Source of the DNA: Amia ocellicauda | Lineage: Eukaryota; Chordata; Actinopteri; Amiiformes; Amiidae | NCBI RefSeq assembly: GCF_036373705.1 | Contig: NC_089850.1 | Span: forward strand, 33,406,733 to 33,470,732 | Reading direction: 5' to 3' | Length of the DNA stretch: 64,000 nucleotides | Notes under the pieces: model-generated | Databases searched by the model: none | What the model saw: the letters and a program-made list of their open reading frames with translations, nothing else | Told to the model about the DNA's origin: nothing | In this document: positions 51,301-64,000 of the stretch, one piece after another | Numbering within the stretch: the stretch's first letter is position 1 | Layout of the letters: every line of letters begins with the position of its first letter | Program-made: the position numbers and the translations under genes

Positions 51301-54300
51301 ATATGGCCGGTCAGGCTTGTCGTAGAGAAATGTTCTGAATCATTAGATCTCTAAACGCAGAGAACTCACAGAATTTGTATGAATTCTTGTTTTGGTCATA
51401 CATTAAAATATCCTTGTTGCATATTTTTTTGTCAGTCATTGACGTACTATACAGAAGCCTACTCTTGATGGCATTCAGGTTTGTAAGAGAAGACAAATAC
51501 AGCAGCAGATGAATAACTTCTGTTGGTGTGTGTTGAATGCGTAATTCTTATTCCCCATCGTTCAACAGCTGTTTATTCTTGGCCAGTTGAAGTGCGTGTA
51601 GGTGAATCGAGAACACTTGCATTCGGCTTAAAAGCAAAATAACATCGAAAGAAGAAAGAAATGTTTTCATATGAGCGTCTAAAAGCAGTTACATTTGTCA
51701 CCAGAAAACGCATCGAGGTGCTGATGCTACAGCGCTAGACTGAGTCTGATGAAAGCTTCAGAAACACAAGGTCTTTCTCTCACGGCAGTTTATAGCGTTG
51801 AATTGATAAATGTCCTGACACGATCGTGGCTGTAGGATAAAGATAACATACTTTTGATCCAAGATAGCATTCCTCTATACCTCTGTACTCCCTAATCTAC
51901 ATTTTGAGTTATTCAGGAGTGTGGCATTGGATTAGAAGGGGAAAAGCATCCTTTAAAAAATAAAAAATAAATAAAATAAACTTCCTCTTCACCGGGAGCA
52001 ATTACCATCTATGTCACATCATGCCTTGACATGAACTGGGACATCACTACCTCTTCACTTACATTTTCATCCTAAAGAACAGGGAATCTAAGTTACTACC
52101 TTTTCATGTGATTCATATATAAATGACTACAGTCAATTATTCCTCTTTTTTTTTTTATAAGGAAAGATTGCGTTTGCTTTATGGGACAACATCTTTAATG
52201 TATCATTTTATGTCTGTATGTATGAAATTGCCTGTTGTACAGAATGCAATAACTGTATCTTCGATTTCTACTGATTACATCTGAACGGACTAATTTGTAA
52301 TACTGCAGGTTTTGTCAGCTAGGAAAACTAGTAGTTCATCATTGCATTGTTAAAAAAGGAATATCAATTCCTGAAATATTCAACACAATAGACATTCAAA
52401 TGCACTCAATGCAGATTTTAAAAAGCTACTTTTAAACTGAGTGGCTGATGTAACTCCTTAACCGGTTTAATCAAGTTTAGGACTTTTTTCAGCATAATCT
52501 GTGCATTTTGTGTCACATAATGTAAGGTTGTCAAAATGCATGATTTGATTGAGACACATTTACATGTTTTTGCCTTAGTGGGAAAAAATCTAATATCAGT
52601 TCAATGGAAATTTAAAATATACAAAACAAACTTATATTAAAAAAACAACTTGAAGCCTTGAGGCCCGAGTCAGTCCATATGTATTTATTTTTAATTTTTT
52701 GCACTTTGGAGGGGAAAATACCAGGTTGAGAAATATTGTATACATTGTAGCATTTCCATGTCATTTGTGTGGTCAGATGTTAATAATGCAGGTTCAGAAT
52801 ATTCGCTCTTGGACCCCATGAAGATTCAGTCCACAGGTTTAGTTTGCAAGTGATTTACGTGTTCAGTATACTCTCCCGCAAGAAAGTGATATTCCAAAAT
52901 GATACAACTGTTGAAAGAACTGTTGACTTTATTTCCTCAGTTTGGGTATGGTGTGTGTATTGTTTGTGTGACTTGTTAATTAGCTATGCACATAAAATAC
53001 CAAATAAATAAGTAAATACACGATTAGATTTTATTTTCTGAATTCAGAAGATGAATGAAATTAATAGCTCTGCTAACACCGTCCAAGACTGAGCCCATGA
53101 TTATGTTACACATATCTGAAAAGCCTGTGGTAATGTGTATAAAGATTAGTGTTGTTAACCACGTTCAAAAGCCGTGTGCGAACAATATAGCAGAGCCTGT
53201 TGTTTTAGAGCATTTTATTTTGTAAACCTGAAAAACAACACAACAGTTTAGGAATGAACTGTACAAGGAGAGTGTGGTATGTCTGTAAATAAGTCTTGGG
53301 TTATATTGGCATTGTTTGTGTGCTGAATAGTGCATTGATATAGGAACCTGCATAAGACATCCTGAGGGTCCTTTTCCCAGTATCAAAATGCAGTGGATAT
53401 CCAATTGACATTTAATGGGATCTTTACTGCTTTGTGACCATGTACATATCTCTATTAATAGTTTATAAAGCCATATTAAAGAATTGACATCATATATGTT
53501 AAAACTCTTGTGGAACTGCACTATATTAGGTAATGTACATCAGTGTCCAAAACTGTACATTAGTCGAAACACTGTAAAATATGATGTACTAATGACTTCC
53601 AATGAATGTATTATAATCAGACATGTGGCTATGTGTAAATGATTATTCAAACAAACTGAATATTGAATTAAATATAGCTGTGACAATTTTAATCACCTGC
53701 ATCATGTTTTAAATGTGTATCTCTCCCTTTTTTTAATAACTTGTTCTATTTCAATATCTATGTAGCAGGAAGATTCTGAGGTATAGTTTTGGTATTTTTT
53801 CTAAAACTACAGAGAAAAAATGTACTTTGTTAAGGTGGGTTTTTTTGAGGTTTTTGATCTTTGATTTTAATTGCCTTTTTACCCTGCTCCGTGTATCAGA
53901 AAGCACATTGGGAGTTAAACAACTTACTAGTTAAGTTTTTTAAATTACATGCAATGACCTCTAAAAGCAGATTTGACATTTCTAAAACAAAAGAGATGGT
54001 TCTGCCCTCTACCTGTAAAAGGTGTTTCTTCAGAGCTCTTGGAACCGAGATTATGAGACTGAGCCGTTATATCTAAATATATCCAAATCTGAATCATGAA
54101 CAATGACTAAATTAAAGGGTTCAATTTAGCTCTCTTCAGCTCTCACACTTCCCTTTGAGCAATTTCTGGCATATAATCAAACACAGTCTTCACAGCTAGC
54201 TAGGCTCAATCAGAAAGCCATTTGGTTAGTAATTTTCCTCCCTGGACACTGATTTTCTCAACACCTCATGGGATTTACAAATAGCAGTTAAGAATCGGGT

Positions 54301-54906
54301 GAATTCAGATCCAGTCAAACAGTGGTTACAATGGAAAAAGCACCCAAAACATGCCAGCTTATTAAAAAAACCTGAGAACTTTCTTTAGCAACAATACGTG
54401 AACTTTGTAAGACCTTTGTTAGTTTTGCCAGTTAATTTAAGGTTATGCCTTCATTCAGTAAACATTAATGGCACTGCCACAATTTAAAAATGTTCCCTCT
54501 TTTTTTGACACAGACTTTATGACATTAATTCATCAATTCATACACAATGAAAATATATCACTAATTACTTTAATTTAAAAATTAATCTATCCACAAATAA
54601 TAACAGTGGAATTCAAATGCTTGTAGATGTAGATCATAAATCCCCATATCATGGATATTACAGTACAGAATTCTAGAACAGGACTATGTTTTTTTTTTTA
54701 AATCTATATATCCGTGTTTTTGGAGGTGGTAAAATAATGCATAATTTAAAACTAAATATGTGTTGCTTTTCTTTCAGATTCTGTTACTGAAATAAGTGTT
54801 TTTTTATTTATTTCAATCTGGCATACCTTTTTTCAAAGAACGTGAAGTTTCAGCTTTTCCGTACCAAACCAGCACTAACAGTTGAGGTGTTGAGTATATA
54901 ATGAAC
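51301..54906. other. gene-free DNA after faxc
   Basis: AT-rich, with A and T runs near 51955 and 52146. The short ORFs at 53165-53521 and 53861-54076 have no recognisable domain or splice context. Part may be faxc 3' UTR. Confidence 0.5.
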
Positions 54907-54942
54907 GTTTGTTTGTTTGTTTGTTTGTTTGTTTGTTTGTTT
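54907..54942. repeat. (GTTT)n microsatellite
   Basis: Nine uninterrupted GTTT units leading directly into TTAACCGGGACATTCGCC. That flank resembles the start of another dispersed fish repeat (about 54940-55110), but the match is weak. Confidence 0.85.
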
Positions 54943-57900
54943 AACCGGGACATTCGCCTTTGAGATCAAGGCCTGGTGTTCATGTATGACCCGCATACAA
55001 AGACAAATTCATAACTAAAGGGTGAACAGCAGCAAAAGCCGGTATGACAAAATTACATCACATCATACAATAAGTCACAAAATGTAATGAAACACTTGTA
55101 CGGTTTCTTCAATATCCTTAATGTATTTAATTTGGCTTTTAAAGGAATTATAATTAAATTGAATTCCAATTTAATAACTAAAAACCCTTGGGAATATTAC
55201 ATTATGAAGTCAATTAGAAAGTAAACTATAATTAAAACAGAGCATTGATAATAGTGACCTCAAATATGAAGGGATAATACATTCAGTATTTTTAAATTCT
55301 TCCAGTACAGAACCAAAAAGCAGTATGTAAATATGATGGCTATGTGTGTGCATTCTGTTTGTGTGTGTCTGTGAGAAATGAATTATGTCCGGCCTCACGT
55401 CAAGCATCAGATATGTACATGGCACGCAGTTTGTGTTTTGTGTTTGTTCACTGTAACGGTGGCTGGACGGTGTGACACACTTTTTTCCTGAGAGCTCAGT
55501 TTGCGATTGTCTTCCATTGAGTTCTGAACCGGCTACTGTAACCAGTTGCTTTAGTATTCATTCAAGGATACAGAAAAAAAGCAAAAATCTCCCGGGTATA
55601 TTTACATTCAAAGCCGTTGCTCACTGTGGAACCCAGCCACCAAACAAAAGATCTTCAGCTGCTTTTCCACCAACATCTGTCCTCATCTGAGTCACTGGAT
55701 ACGGCCCCCAAATTACTATTCTCTCAAATCGAAATCATAACCATTTAAGGACAAACAGCATAACCACTTTAATATTGAATCGTGTCACTGCGTGGGAGGA
55801 GGCCTGAGCAGAGGTGTTTAGGTCCAATCAAAGCCACTGCTTGTGTGTATAAAATTAACAATCAACTGATCCACACACTTTTTGATGATTCAGGATATGT
55901 TTGGGGATGGATGAATTCTTGTACAGCACCATAGACGCATAACCCACCACATGACGGGTAGATGTGATGATTCATCATCTGCAGGGCTGCAACTGGTGCA
56001 AATGTAATAGGCTGTACTGTGGGATAGACACAGATTAAGTGTTTCCCTGATTCCACCTACATGTTTTGAACTATTAAAAGGGTGTCCGGTCCTTTAAGAA
56101 TAATAGAGTTCAGACACGATGTAGACTTCATTTTTAAGAGACAGAAATCAGTTCTAATGGGCTTCAATAATCCTGTGGCCCCGATTAAAGACAATTATCA
56201 AGGTTCTTGTTGAGTTTTGGAAAGAGGAAAGAAACGGGACTCTGCAAACCAGATATTTCAAGGTGTTTGTGCTTGAAAAACTGCACCCCTGTGGATATAC
56301 ATGGATGTAATAAGACTACTTTTTGTCTTTAATTTTGAGGCAATATATTATATTAACTCAATCACGTTATATATATTTTTAATTTTAGCATGTACATTGC
56401 TATTAAACTCTACTATCCAATGTCAAGTCCAAAATAATCATTTCCTATCTAGCAAAAATAACTTCATCCAGCATGTGCTGAGTGAAGCCCAGAGAGAAGC
56501 AGACTCTTGAGGAGAAACAGTGCAGCCCTGTCCTGTGCTGAAGACCTCTGTGATTGAGCCGATCACACTGCGTCTGCTGGCTGTCAGAGTCTCGCACACT
56601 GGGAATCCTGCTGGGGGTTTCCAGCCAGCACTGCGGCTCAAGGACCGCCAGAGAGACAGGCTTGATAGACACAAGTCGGCCAAGCACTCGGCTCCAGGGT
56701 GGGCCAGCGTCACAACACCTAAATAGCATTGTCTGGGAAGCCTCTTCTTCCGCCTGAGTGCAACTGAGCTACTGAACTGATACAAACAGCTGTCACATGG
56801 TGTATATACTATTAGTACAGTGGGTCACATGATCAATTATTATTTTAGCAATTTGTACGTTATATGAATGTATGTGTGTTTCTATATACATATACATTTG
56901 CATATGCATACATAGATACATGTATATAGTAAATATTACATTTTCTATTAAAACAAATGTTTTGAGGTGAAGTCACATATAACCCCATGGGTAACCATCC
57001 ATATTTGACTGAATAATAATTAAGCATTACAAAATTAACGTACTGTATTAGTCGTGGATGAGTGCATGTTATTTGTATTGTTAATGTTAATAAAATATGA
57101 ATTGTATGAGCATAGCAAAATTATTTAAAAAATGGTTTTGAAATATAAATTGCCTAAATATTTTAAAACAGATAATGAGGGCAGGAAGACAGTGATTAAA
57201 ATGTTTTTTTCAGAATAAGAAAGTCAAAATTGAAATTGGCAGCTAAAAGGGTTTCATATTGTGTGTTGTGTAATGTGTTGTTTGTCTGTTACCAAAATCT
57301 TCGGATAAATCTAAATACCTCTTTTTTTGAGCATAGTTTGGGAAAATCTGATCATGTTGATTGGGTAGCTTTTTTATTTCTGTAAGTGTAAGAATGTAAA
57401 GGTACAACTCCAAAGCAGCTGGAGAAAAGCCGATTTTTTTGTTTAGTTTTTTTTATTTTGGGTAGATTATACAGAGTTTATGTGGAGTTAGAAAAAGTGG
57501 AGCAAGAAGTGTTGAAAGTCTTCCTGATCGCACAATTATATAAACGCATTTCTTAAACAGTATTTCATTTTATTTACCAGTATATATGTTCTAGAAAATA
57601 AAAGCAATGGTTGGAATGTTTTTGATAAACCTCAAATCTCTGCTTCACCACACTAAGCTTTTGGATGTACTGATTTTCTGTTCATTAGGCATGCCAGCAT
57701 TTTTAATCTAACACCACTGCTAAAGAGTGGCATGCTTCCAGTGAAATATATCAGCCAGCCTTATTAATTTCATGCCAAGTGCTGGAGGCGTGAATGTAGA
57801 AAATGCTGTTTGACTTAGGATAATGGGAATCAGGCAGCTGAAGGCAAGGGATACAGATCAGGAACCCTGGGTCTCAAGAGGAGGAGCAGGTGCAGGCTTC

Positions 57901-59273
57901 GAGCAAGGCCTTTAGGCCCGATGGGGCAGCCAAAGCTTAAAACAATCTGCAATGCTTTTTTTTTTTTTAATTTGGGTTTTGCTTCTCTCTCTCCCTCTCT
58001 CACTGCTTAACAGATCACTGCTCCACAAAGAGAGGTAAACAGAGAAAAGGAAATTAAAAAGGGAACTCCCATGATACACAAAAACAAATTAGAGCAAACA
58101 AATTACACAGAGTCAACAAATAAACACTGGAGCATCTGTGAATATCTTTCTTGGCGGTGGAGCAGTGGCTGCCACCACAACAACAGTACGGGCAATTTAA
58201 AATTGACTTAATGGCACCAAAGCTATAACAGACATATTATCAAATATATTTCAGAACAAAAATTGAACATTTTATCTCATTATTCAAAGCAGCGTATAGC
58301 CCATATATGGTGTTATGGCTTTTTTCTATGGAGAGGTTAAGGGTTTTGTACTCAATGTGACCAGTTACTGTAACTGCAGAGTTATATGGTGGTTTTGCTT
58401 AAATTGCTTTTAAATTAATTTTGCAAACAGATCATACATAATTTGATTCAATGCAGATTAATTTCACTACACTTAAATTGGAAAACATTGACTTCATATT
58501 ATTAGTGATTTCAGGGATTTAAAACACTGTTGTAGTAACTCCATTTGTTTAGTTTTTTTGTCAGCTGTCTACCTCAGGTTTTATAAAATCTAGGAGCGCA
58601 TGTTTTACAATTGTGTTAATACAGGACTAAACCTGTAAACGGGAATAAATAAAATGCTTTACCAACAGGTTAGGGCTTCTATGTAAAATAAAGATTCGTC
58701 CTCTGATATTTTTGAAGAAACGTCAAGTTAAATCAAAGTAAAAAATATATAGTTATTTCTTTCATCAATGGGGTACAGAGGAAAAGTGGGCTGTTTTTTT
58801 TTATATATATACTGTTCTATTTTTATGTTTTAAATAAGGTATGATTTTTAAATGGAAAAAAATATTGCTGTTCACTATCATGTTGAATAACTATAATCCC
58901 AAAGATAGGACACACGTTCAGAACTCATCTGAATAATGAACATCAATGAAGGAGGCGGGGCTTTGAATAAAACACCAATCACCTACAGGATTCAGAGGAA
59001 TAGAGGTCAGTCTCAGGATGTAATCCAGCTGGTCCTTCAAGCAAGTGTGTTAAGTGCCAATGCTGCTATGTATGGGATCATTATATATAGGTTTCTTGGG
59101 ACAATGTACGTAAGACCTTTGCAGACATGAATGCATCATCCCAACAGCTCTGTACAGAGTGGATATTAAATATCAACATTTTTGATTGCAAATATCCTGA
59201 TTATGATCCTGATATGGTGAAGAGGCAGCACTTCTTCTGTAGAACAGTGGAAAATATTGTAGAGTGCAGGAGG
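54943..59273. other. gene-free DNA with patches of complex sequence
   Basis: Mostly AT-rich. Two patches stand out and are treated under findings: a GC-rich island at about 56460-56760 and a non-repetitive block at about 57650-57955. A T run lies at 57957-57969. No exon chain could be built. Confidence 0.5.
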
Positions 59274-59395
59274 GTGTGATGGACTGGCATCCTGTCCAGG
59301 ATGTACCCTGCCTTGCACCCTGTGTCTGCCGGGTTAGGCTCCAGCTCACCGTGACCCTGTACTGGAATAAAACTCTATTTATAAATGGATGAATG
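59274..59395 (+). repeat. fish SINE/L2-type 3' tail, copy 2
   Basis: GTGATGGACTGGCATCCTGT, CCAGGATGTACCCTGCC, TGTCTGCCGGGTTAGGCTCC and CACCGTGACCCTGTACTGGA lead to an ATAAATGGATGAATG end. It is closer to consensus than copy 1 at 26608 and in the same orientation. Confidence 0.8.
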
Positions 59396-61487
59396 CAGAA
59401 GGGTGTAAATGTTTGTCACCTGTTGCAACAGCATTAAATAATTATTGTTAATCATTCGTAGGGTTTTAATTAGATCACTTACGTTGGAAGGAACAAGATG
59501 TCTACCTATGGTCTCTCTAGTACAGTGGACCTTAGGGGCCAATTGTAGATAAATCTAGTCACCTGTAAAGGTTTCCGGAAAGGCCAGAGTCAAAGGCCTC
59601 TACCAGACTACACTTTGTCCTACCTGTCTGGAATCTGGGGCCCCAGAAAACACAGACATGTATTCCTACATTCTCCATTGATGTGAAGGGACAGGAATCC
59701 ATCTGGTCACCCACCTGAGGGCCACAAAGCTGGCATAGTGAGTGTCCTGACCATCTGGTCTTTTCTGCCTACTTTCACAGAACCAACACAGTCCTATACC
59801 ATAGGGCCAGCTGGTCACCCTGCTAAATTTGTGTGGGATAACCAGGTGGCCTTTCTGGACAGCCATGTTGGAAGAGATACAAAGGCTGTTTGTGGTCGCC
59901 CCAGTTTCAGGTGGGACTCCACAGACGTCAAAGATGGAGGTTCCAGGAGCTGACATCAACAGGTGATTGATCTACTCTTTCTTGGCTGCCTAAATGTTAC
60001 AGCTGTCCTTTGGAGGAATGGCTGAGGCAGCTTTGGTTACAAGGAAGATTTGATTTCAAAATGTCTATACAGATTTCCATTCCTGTCTCAGAATATAAAG
60101 GAAAATAATCGTTAAAATAAGATGTATATTTCTTAATACCTTGAATTATGTTTTAAAAACAGTTAATCATGAAACATAAATTGGTTTACTCATTGTGGTG
60201 TATCATAAAAACAATTAGACCTAAAGACATATTTCTGAAGAGGATATCTAAAGCCACATAGATGCTGTTTATATATGATGAATGGGCCAATCAGAATCAT
60301 TTTTTTGTGAAACATTTATTTCTCTTATGACTCTCGATGGTAAAGACCTTTTGCCAGTCAATTAGATCCACCTGCAGTTCGATGCTAAACATTCCACGCC
60401 ATTAAACTGATCAGAAGAATGGATTGTGTCTGTCGAGACAATTTAAGTTTTTAAATAAATTCTATAAAAATGATAAGATATATAAACAGTTATTCTGAAT
60501 CTAATATTCACACAATATTTTAACAGATGTATGAGTTAAATGCAAACTAAAAACCACCAAAAGCATTCCGTTTATGAAAATGTTAATATGTAGATTGTGT
60601 AATCGGAGGGGGGTACATTAATTCAATGGTGAAAATAAAGTAATGTTTAATGCTGTAATGTAATGTTTTAAGTCTGTACTAAACTTAACCAACATATCCC
60701 AGATTAATGATTAAAGTTAAGGCAAACATATCTAAAACCCTGAGACACTATGGTGATATTTATTTGCATATGGTCTAAAGATTTAGGTTAATGCTTGGTT
60801 GTTCTTATGGGTAGATATAGTTGTCTCTATGAAACAATGCAGAACTTATGGGATACAAATTAATATCTGCTTTATATATTGTTTAATTTAAATCTGGACA
60901 AAATCAAAGCTTCAACACACTCTCTAATTACAAATTAAAAACATCTTACTCAATGCCCGGTTTGCATTAGGTCTGAGGAAGAAAAATTAAATCAGGAAAG
61001 CCCCTAGCTAGTATTGCAATTGTTATTTGTGATTGGCAGAAGGGTCCAAGTCCACTTTGGCCTGGGTCATAGTGAAATACTGAACACTGTGAATATTCTC
61101 TGTGGTTCTTATTGCAAAACAGTATTAAGAAATAATGTATTTTTTTGTTTGTTTGCTTTTTTAATTAAGCTTATAAATTCCACAGAATATGTTTTGTCTA
61201 ACCTAAGAACTTACAATTACAAAAACTTACAAAAAGTTTTAGTTTTTACTTCATATGTAGCTCAGTTATTTCATATACCTAGCCCAGAGGAAGGCAACTT
61301 GACACGAAAGGCTTGTGTTTGATATCCCCTTATACATTATCTCACTAACCATGCTTTTGATTTTAATTTTTTAAGGATGTTATCTTTAGCCGCTAGACCT
61401 TAAGTCGCTAATTGTTGTGCTCTATAACAATAATTAGCAATCCCAAAGTGATTGGACGATTTTAACTGTTTTCTTTTTTTTTTTTTG
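59396..61487. other. gene-free DNA with one ORF-like patch
   Basis: AT-rich except for about 59560-59960, which is less AT-rich and open in one frame for 71 codons. No family was recognised and no splice sites support it. Confidence 0.45.
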
Positions 61488-61508
61488 TGAGAGAGAGAGA
61501 GAGACAGC

Positions 61509-61541
<33 letters not shown>

Positions 61542-61556
61542 AGAGAAATAGACAGG
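61488..61556. repeat. (GA)n imperfect microsatellite
   Basis: A purine-only plus strand with GAGA, GAAA and AGACAG interruptions, just after a T run (61472-61485). Confidence 0.9.
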
Positions 61557-64000
61557 GAGACAGGATATTGGCAAAGCTGCTTCAACTTCATGGCATTATT
61601 ATGGATTATTGTGTTGAGAAGCTGCATATTTTAGCTCTATCAGACATGGAAGGTAAATAGTTCATGTCACACTTGATTGCATTTAGAAATTAAAAACACT
61701 GAGACAATGGGACAAGGACATGGACACCATAAATATAAGCTCTTTATAGAATAATCACATATTGCACAACAACAACCCACTTTTGGAACAACAATTGAAA
61801 GCTTTTTTTCCTCCAGAGCAAGCCCAAGGGCAGGGTTTAGTCTATCTTTACAAGACCATCTGTCATGCTGTTCCTTGTCAGAGTTTACCCCATTTTGGGA
61901 CTGGTGGAAATTTGAATTTGGCTCAATTATTCAGCTGTTTACAAACAGAAACACTGCCATCTAAATAGGAAGATTGCTGCCTATTTACAGCAAACAGGGA
62001 TATTGATATCTGGCATTTTGCGAGTCTTAAAAATTCCCAGGGCTTCCTGCCAGGCTCCTGGGATGATAAAGCCTGGTGTCTCCACATGACAGTGCAGGTC
62101 TGCGCTGCGAGCTTTGTCGAGATTTGAAGGCTACACTCTCATAGGGGCTGATTAGAATCATCTTAAGACCATATAAAAAAAGGACCTCAAGCTAATTAAA
62201 CGCTGAAAGATATTGCCCAGATTTATATAAGTGAAATAAATAAATAACCCTGGAACATTCTATACATTCACAGCACAAACTTATGATAGATTGCTCTCCA
62301 GCTCACTTGTTAGTTCAACTCTGTGCTATCGACCAACCACTGATTTAGCTGTGATCGTGCATTGACTGGCTGTAATCAAGAATGATTCGACCAGAACGAT
62401 TTTTTTTTTTTTTTCTTGTGATTCCCATAAACCCAAACTGAGGTTGTTATCATATCTACTCACACCCATCCACTTTCTTTAAAGTCCATGGCCTGTCATT
62501 TTCTGCCCCAAGGATGCCTAGAGATTATGGCAATGTGGTCTCAGAGCTGATTGTGTTATTTCAGTTTGACAGTGGGACAGAGCTCTAGGCAACCCTTGAT
62601 ATTTTCCCTACTCTTTCAGGTCAAGAAGAAACACTGTTTTTTTGTATCCAATCTTCTTCTCATCATCCATTTAATGCAAGAGGATAACCTGTGTGTTTGT
62701 CTAATTCTTGATTATTGCACTCAAATAGGCTGGAAATGAAGACTGCCTTCTGAAAAAAGCATTTAGTTTAATTTCTGATGAAGATGCAACAAAATTGTTC
62801 GAACTTTTGTGCTGACTATGATCTGATTTTATTTATTTGTGTATACTATATTGTATATGCAGATGCTATGTTGAAAATTTGAGCTTGTTGTGTCCCAGCT
62901 TTGTATGTACAAATTTGATGACAGGGAGGTAAATGTTACAATCTTAATGTTCACTCTTTTCACAGAGGGCAGCTTAGGAGTTGGATAAGTTTAATTCTTA
63001 CTTTAAAACCTGGGGGAGAAGTGTCTGGTTTAATTTGACCAAGTTCTTCGAAAAATTAAAAGTACACTTTGTTTCATGTTTTCTTCTTTCTGTTGGTGAC
63101 CTTTTAGTGCTGAAGAATAACTGTTATCACCAGAGACAGAGGCCATATCCTTATTAGCCACAAATGAACTATAGCACATGCAGTGACACCATGAGCTTTC
63201 GCACACTGCCGCAAGCATGCCTGCAGCCCGCACTACTGGGACTACGATCTGAGACGGAAGGGAGCAGTTTACTGTCAATTTACATCCCATCCTTGGCCTC
63301 TAATTCTGAGTGTATGGTAGCGTGACCAGATGGCTCCATGCTCACTGGAACAGGCTAAGATAACTGAGGCTTTATGACCCCCATCACAAAGCAACAAATT
63401 ACCTTTACCTGTGTTTTGAATGCATTGGGACTAGACTTTAAAACCTGCACAGTCTGAGACTGCCTTGGTGAACATGCAACCATCTGCTCTCCCTTCTGCA
63501 GGAGAGCACAACTACCTAATTGGAGCAATTAAACAACTTCACTGATGTTGTCTAATTGACCAGTTAAGGTGCAGATAAAAGAGGCTGGACTGCAGGACCA
63601 TTTTAAGAAGAGTGTTTAATTGCATTCATTTTTTACTTACAACAAACAAAATGAAGCTCAGTTCTCAGCTACACATATATTTATTTTAAATAGAATTAAC
63701 ATGATGTATACAGTGTCTACATTCAAATTACCCTAAATTTGTCTAAACTCCCTACCAACTAAAGGAAAAAGGAGACAAAAATTGGTAATATATACATGCC
63801 CTAAATGATCTTACTTTAGGAAACCACAGATGAAATTGCAAAACTAGAATTATATTGTAAAACAACACAAAATGTATGGTAAATCCTGGACAGACCACAC
63901 AAAATAAACTGTGTTACGTTTAAATATGTCCTACCTTTAGATTTAATATTTACTATAATATCTACTTGGGAAGTATTCTGTAATCTTGGTATTACAATGG
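61557..64000. other. gene-free DNA at the right edge, possible regulatory blocks
   Basis: No gene or transposon recognised. Two stretches (about 61770-62230 and 63430-63640) are non-repetitive and dense in homeodomain-, SOX- and Fox-like sites; see findings. In the human map the next gene on this side is FBXL4. Confidence 0.4.

Noticed and set aside
56438..56785. 115-codon minus-strand ORF in the GC-rich island
   Set aside because: Several frames are open at once and no domain is visible; composition is the likely cause.

Overview
This is vertebrate nuclear DNA, most probably from a ray-finned fish. The genes are split into short exons by GT-AG introns and have AATAAA poly(A) signals. The flanking DNA is AT-rich with (TA)n, (TG)n and (GA)n microsatellites. 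It also holds fish-type transposons: two Tc1/mariner copies, a Tc1-like MITE, two hAT MITEs and fish SINE/LINE tails. I cannot name the species.

Four protein genes lie head to tail on the plus strand: usp45 (3' part only, 1152-11719), pnisr (complete; CDS 17238-23442), coq3 (complete; CDS 25197-36094) and faxc (complete; CDS 38069-50716). This is the gene order of human 6q16.2 (USP45-PNISR-COQ3-FAXC), so the block is ancestral vertebrate synteny. Every exon chain given below was joined by hand at splice sites and keeps one frame throughout. The three complete genes give 813 (pnisr), 334 (coq3) and 405 (faxc) residues.

Layout: 1-1109 is the end of a Tc1 element in a usp45 intron. usp45 runs to about 11.95 kb. 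About 4.3 kb of AT-rich spacer follows, then the GC-rich pnisr promoter and gene (16.2-24.15 kb). A 0.8 kb spacer leads to the coq3 promoter and gene (24.97-36.34 kb), and a 1.4 kb spacer to the faxc promoter and gene (37.7-50.7 kb). The last 13 kb has no gene I can support. It holds the faxc 3' region, simple repeats, a repeat tail and several complex, transposon-free blocks that may be regulatory.

The genes do not form one pathway: Usp45 is a deubiquitinase, Pnisr a splicing-associated SR-like nuclear protein, Coq3 the mitochondrial O-methyltransferase of ubiquinone synthesis, and Faxc a GST/metaxin-like protein. The most unusual signal is a palindrome-rich cassette of about 75-85 bp. It is present almost identically upstream of coq3 (24975-25058) and of faxc (37734-37807), with an inverted CCAAT box and NRF1-like TGCGCA motifs. 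Other points of note are a GC-AG intron in pnisr, upstream ATGs overlapping the start codon in all three complete genes, a hAT MITE that seems nested in the end of a Tc1 copy, and a Tc1 end only about 43 bp from a usp45 splice acceptor.
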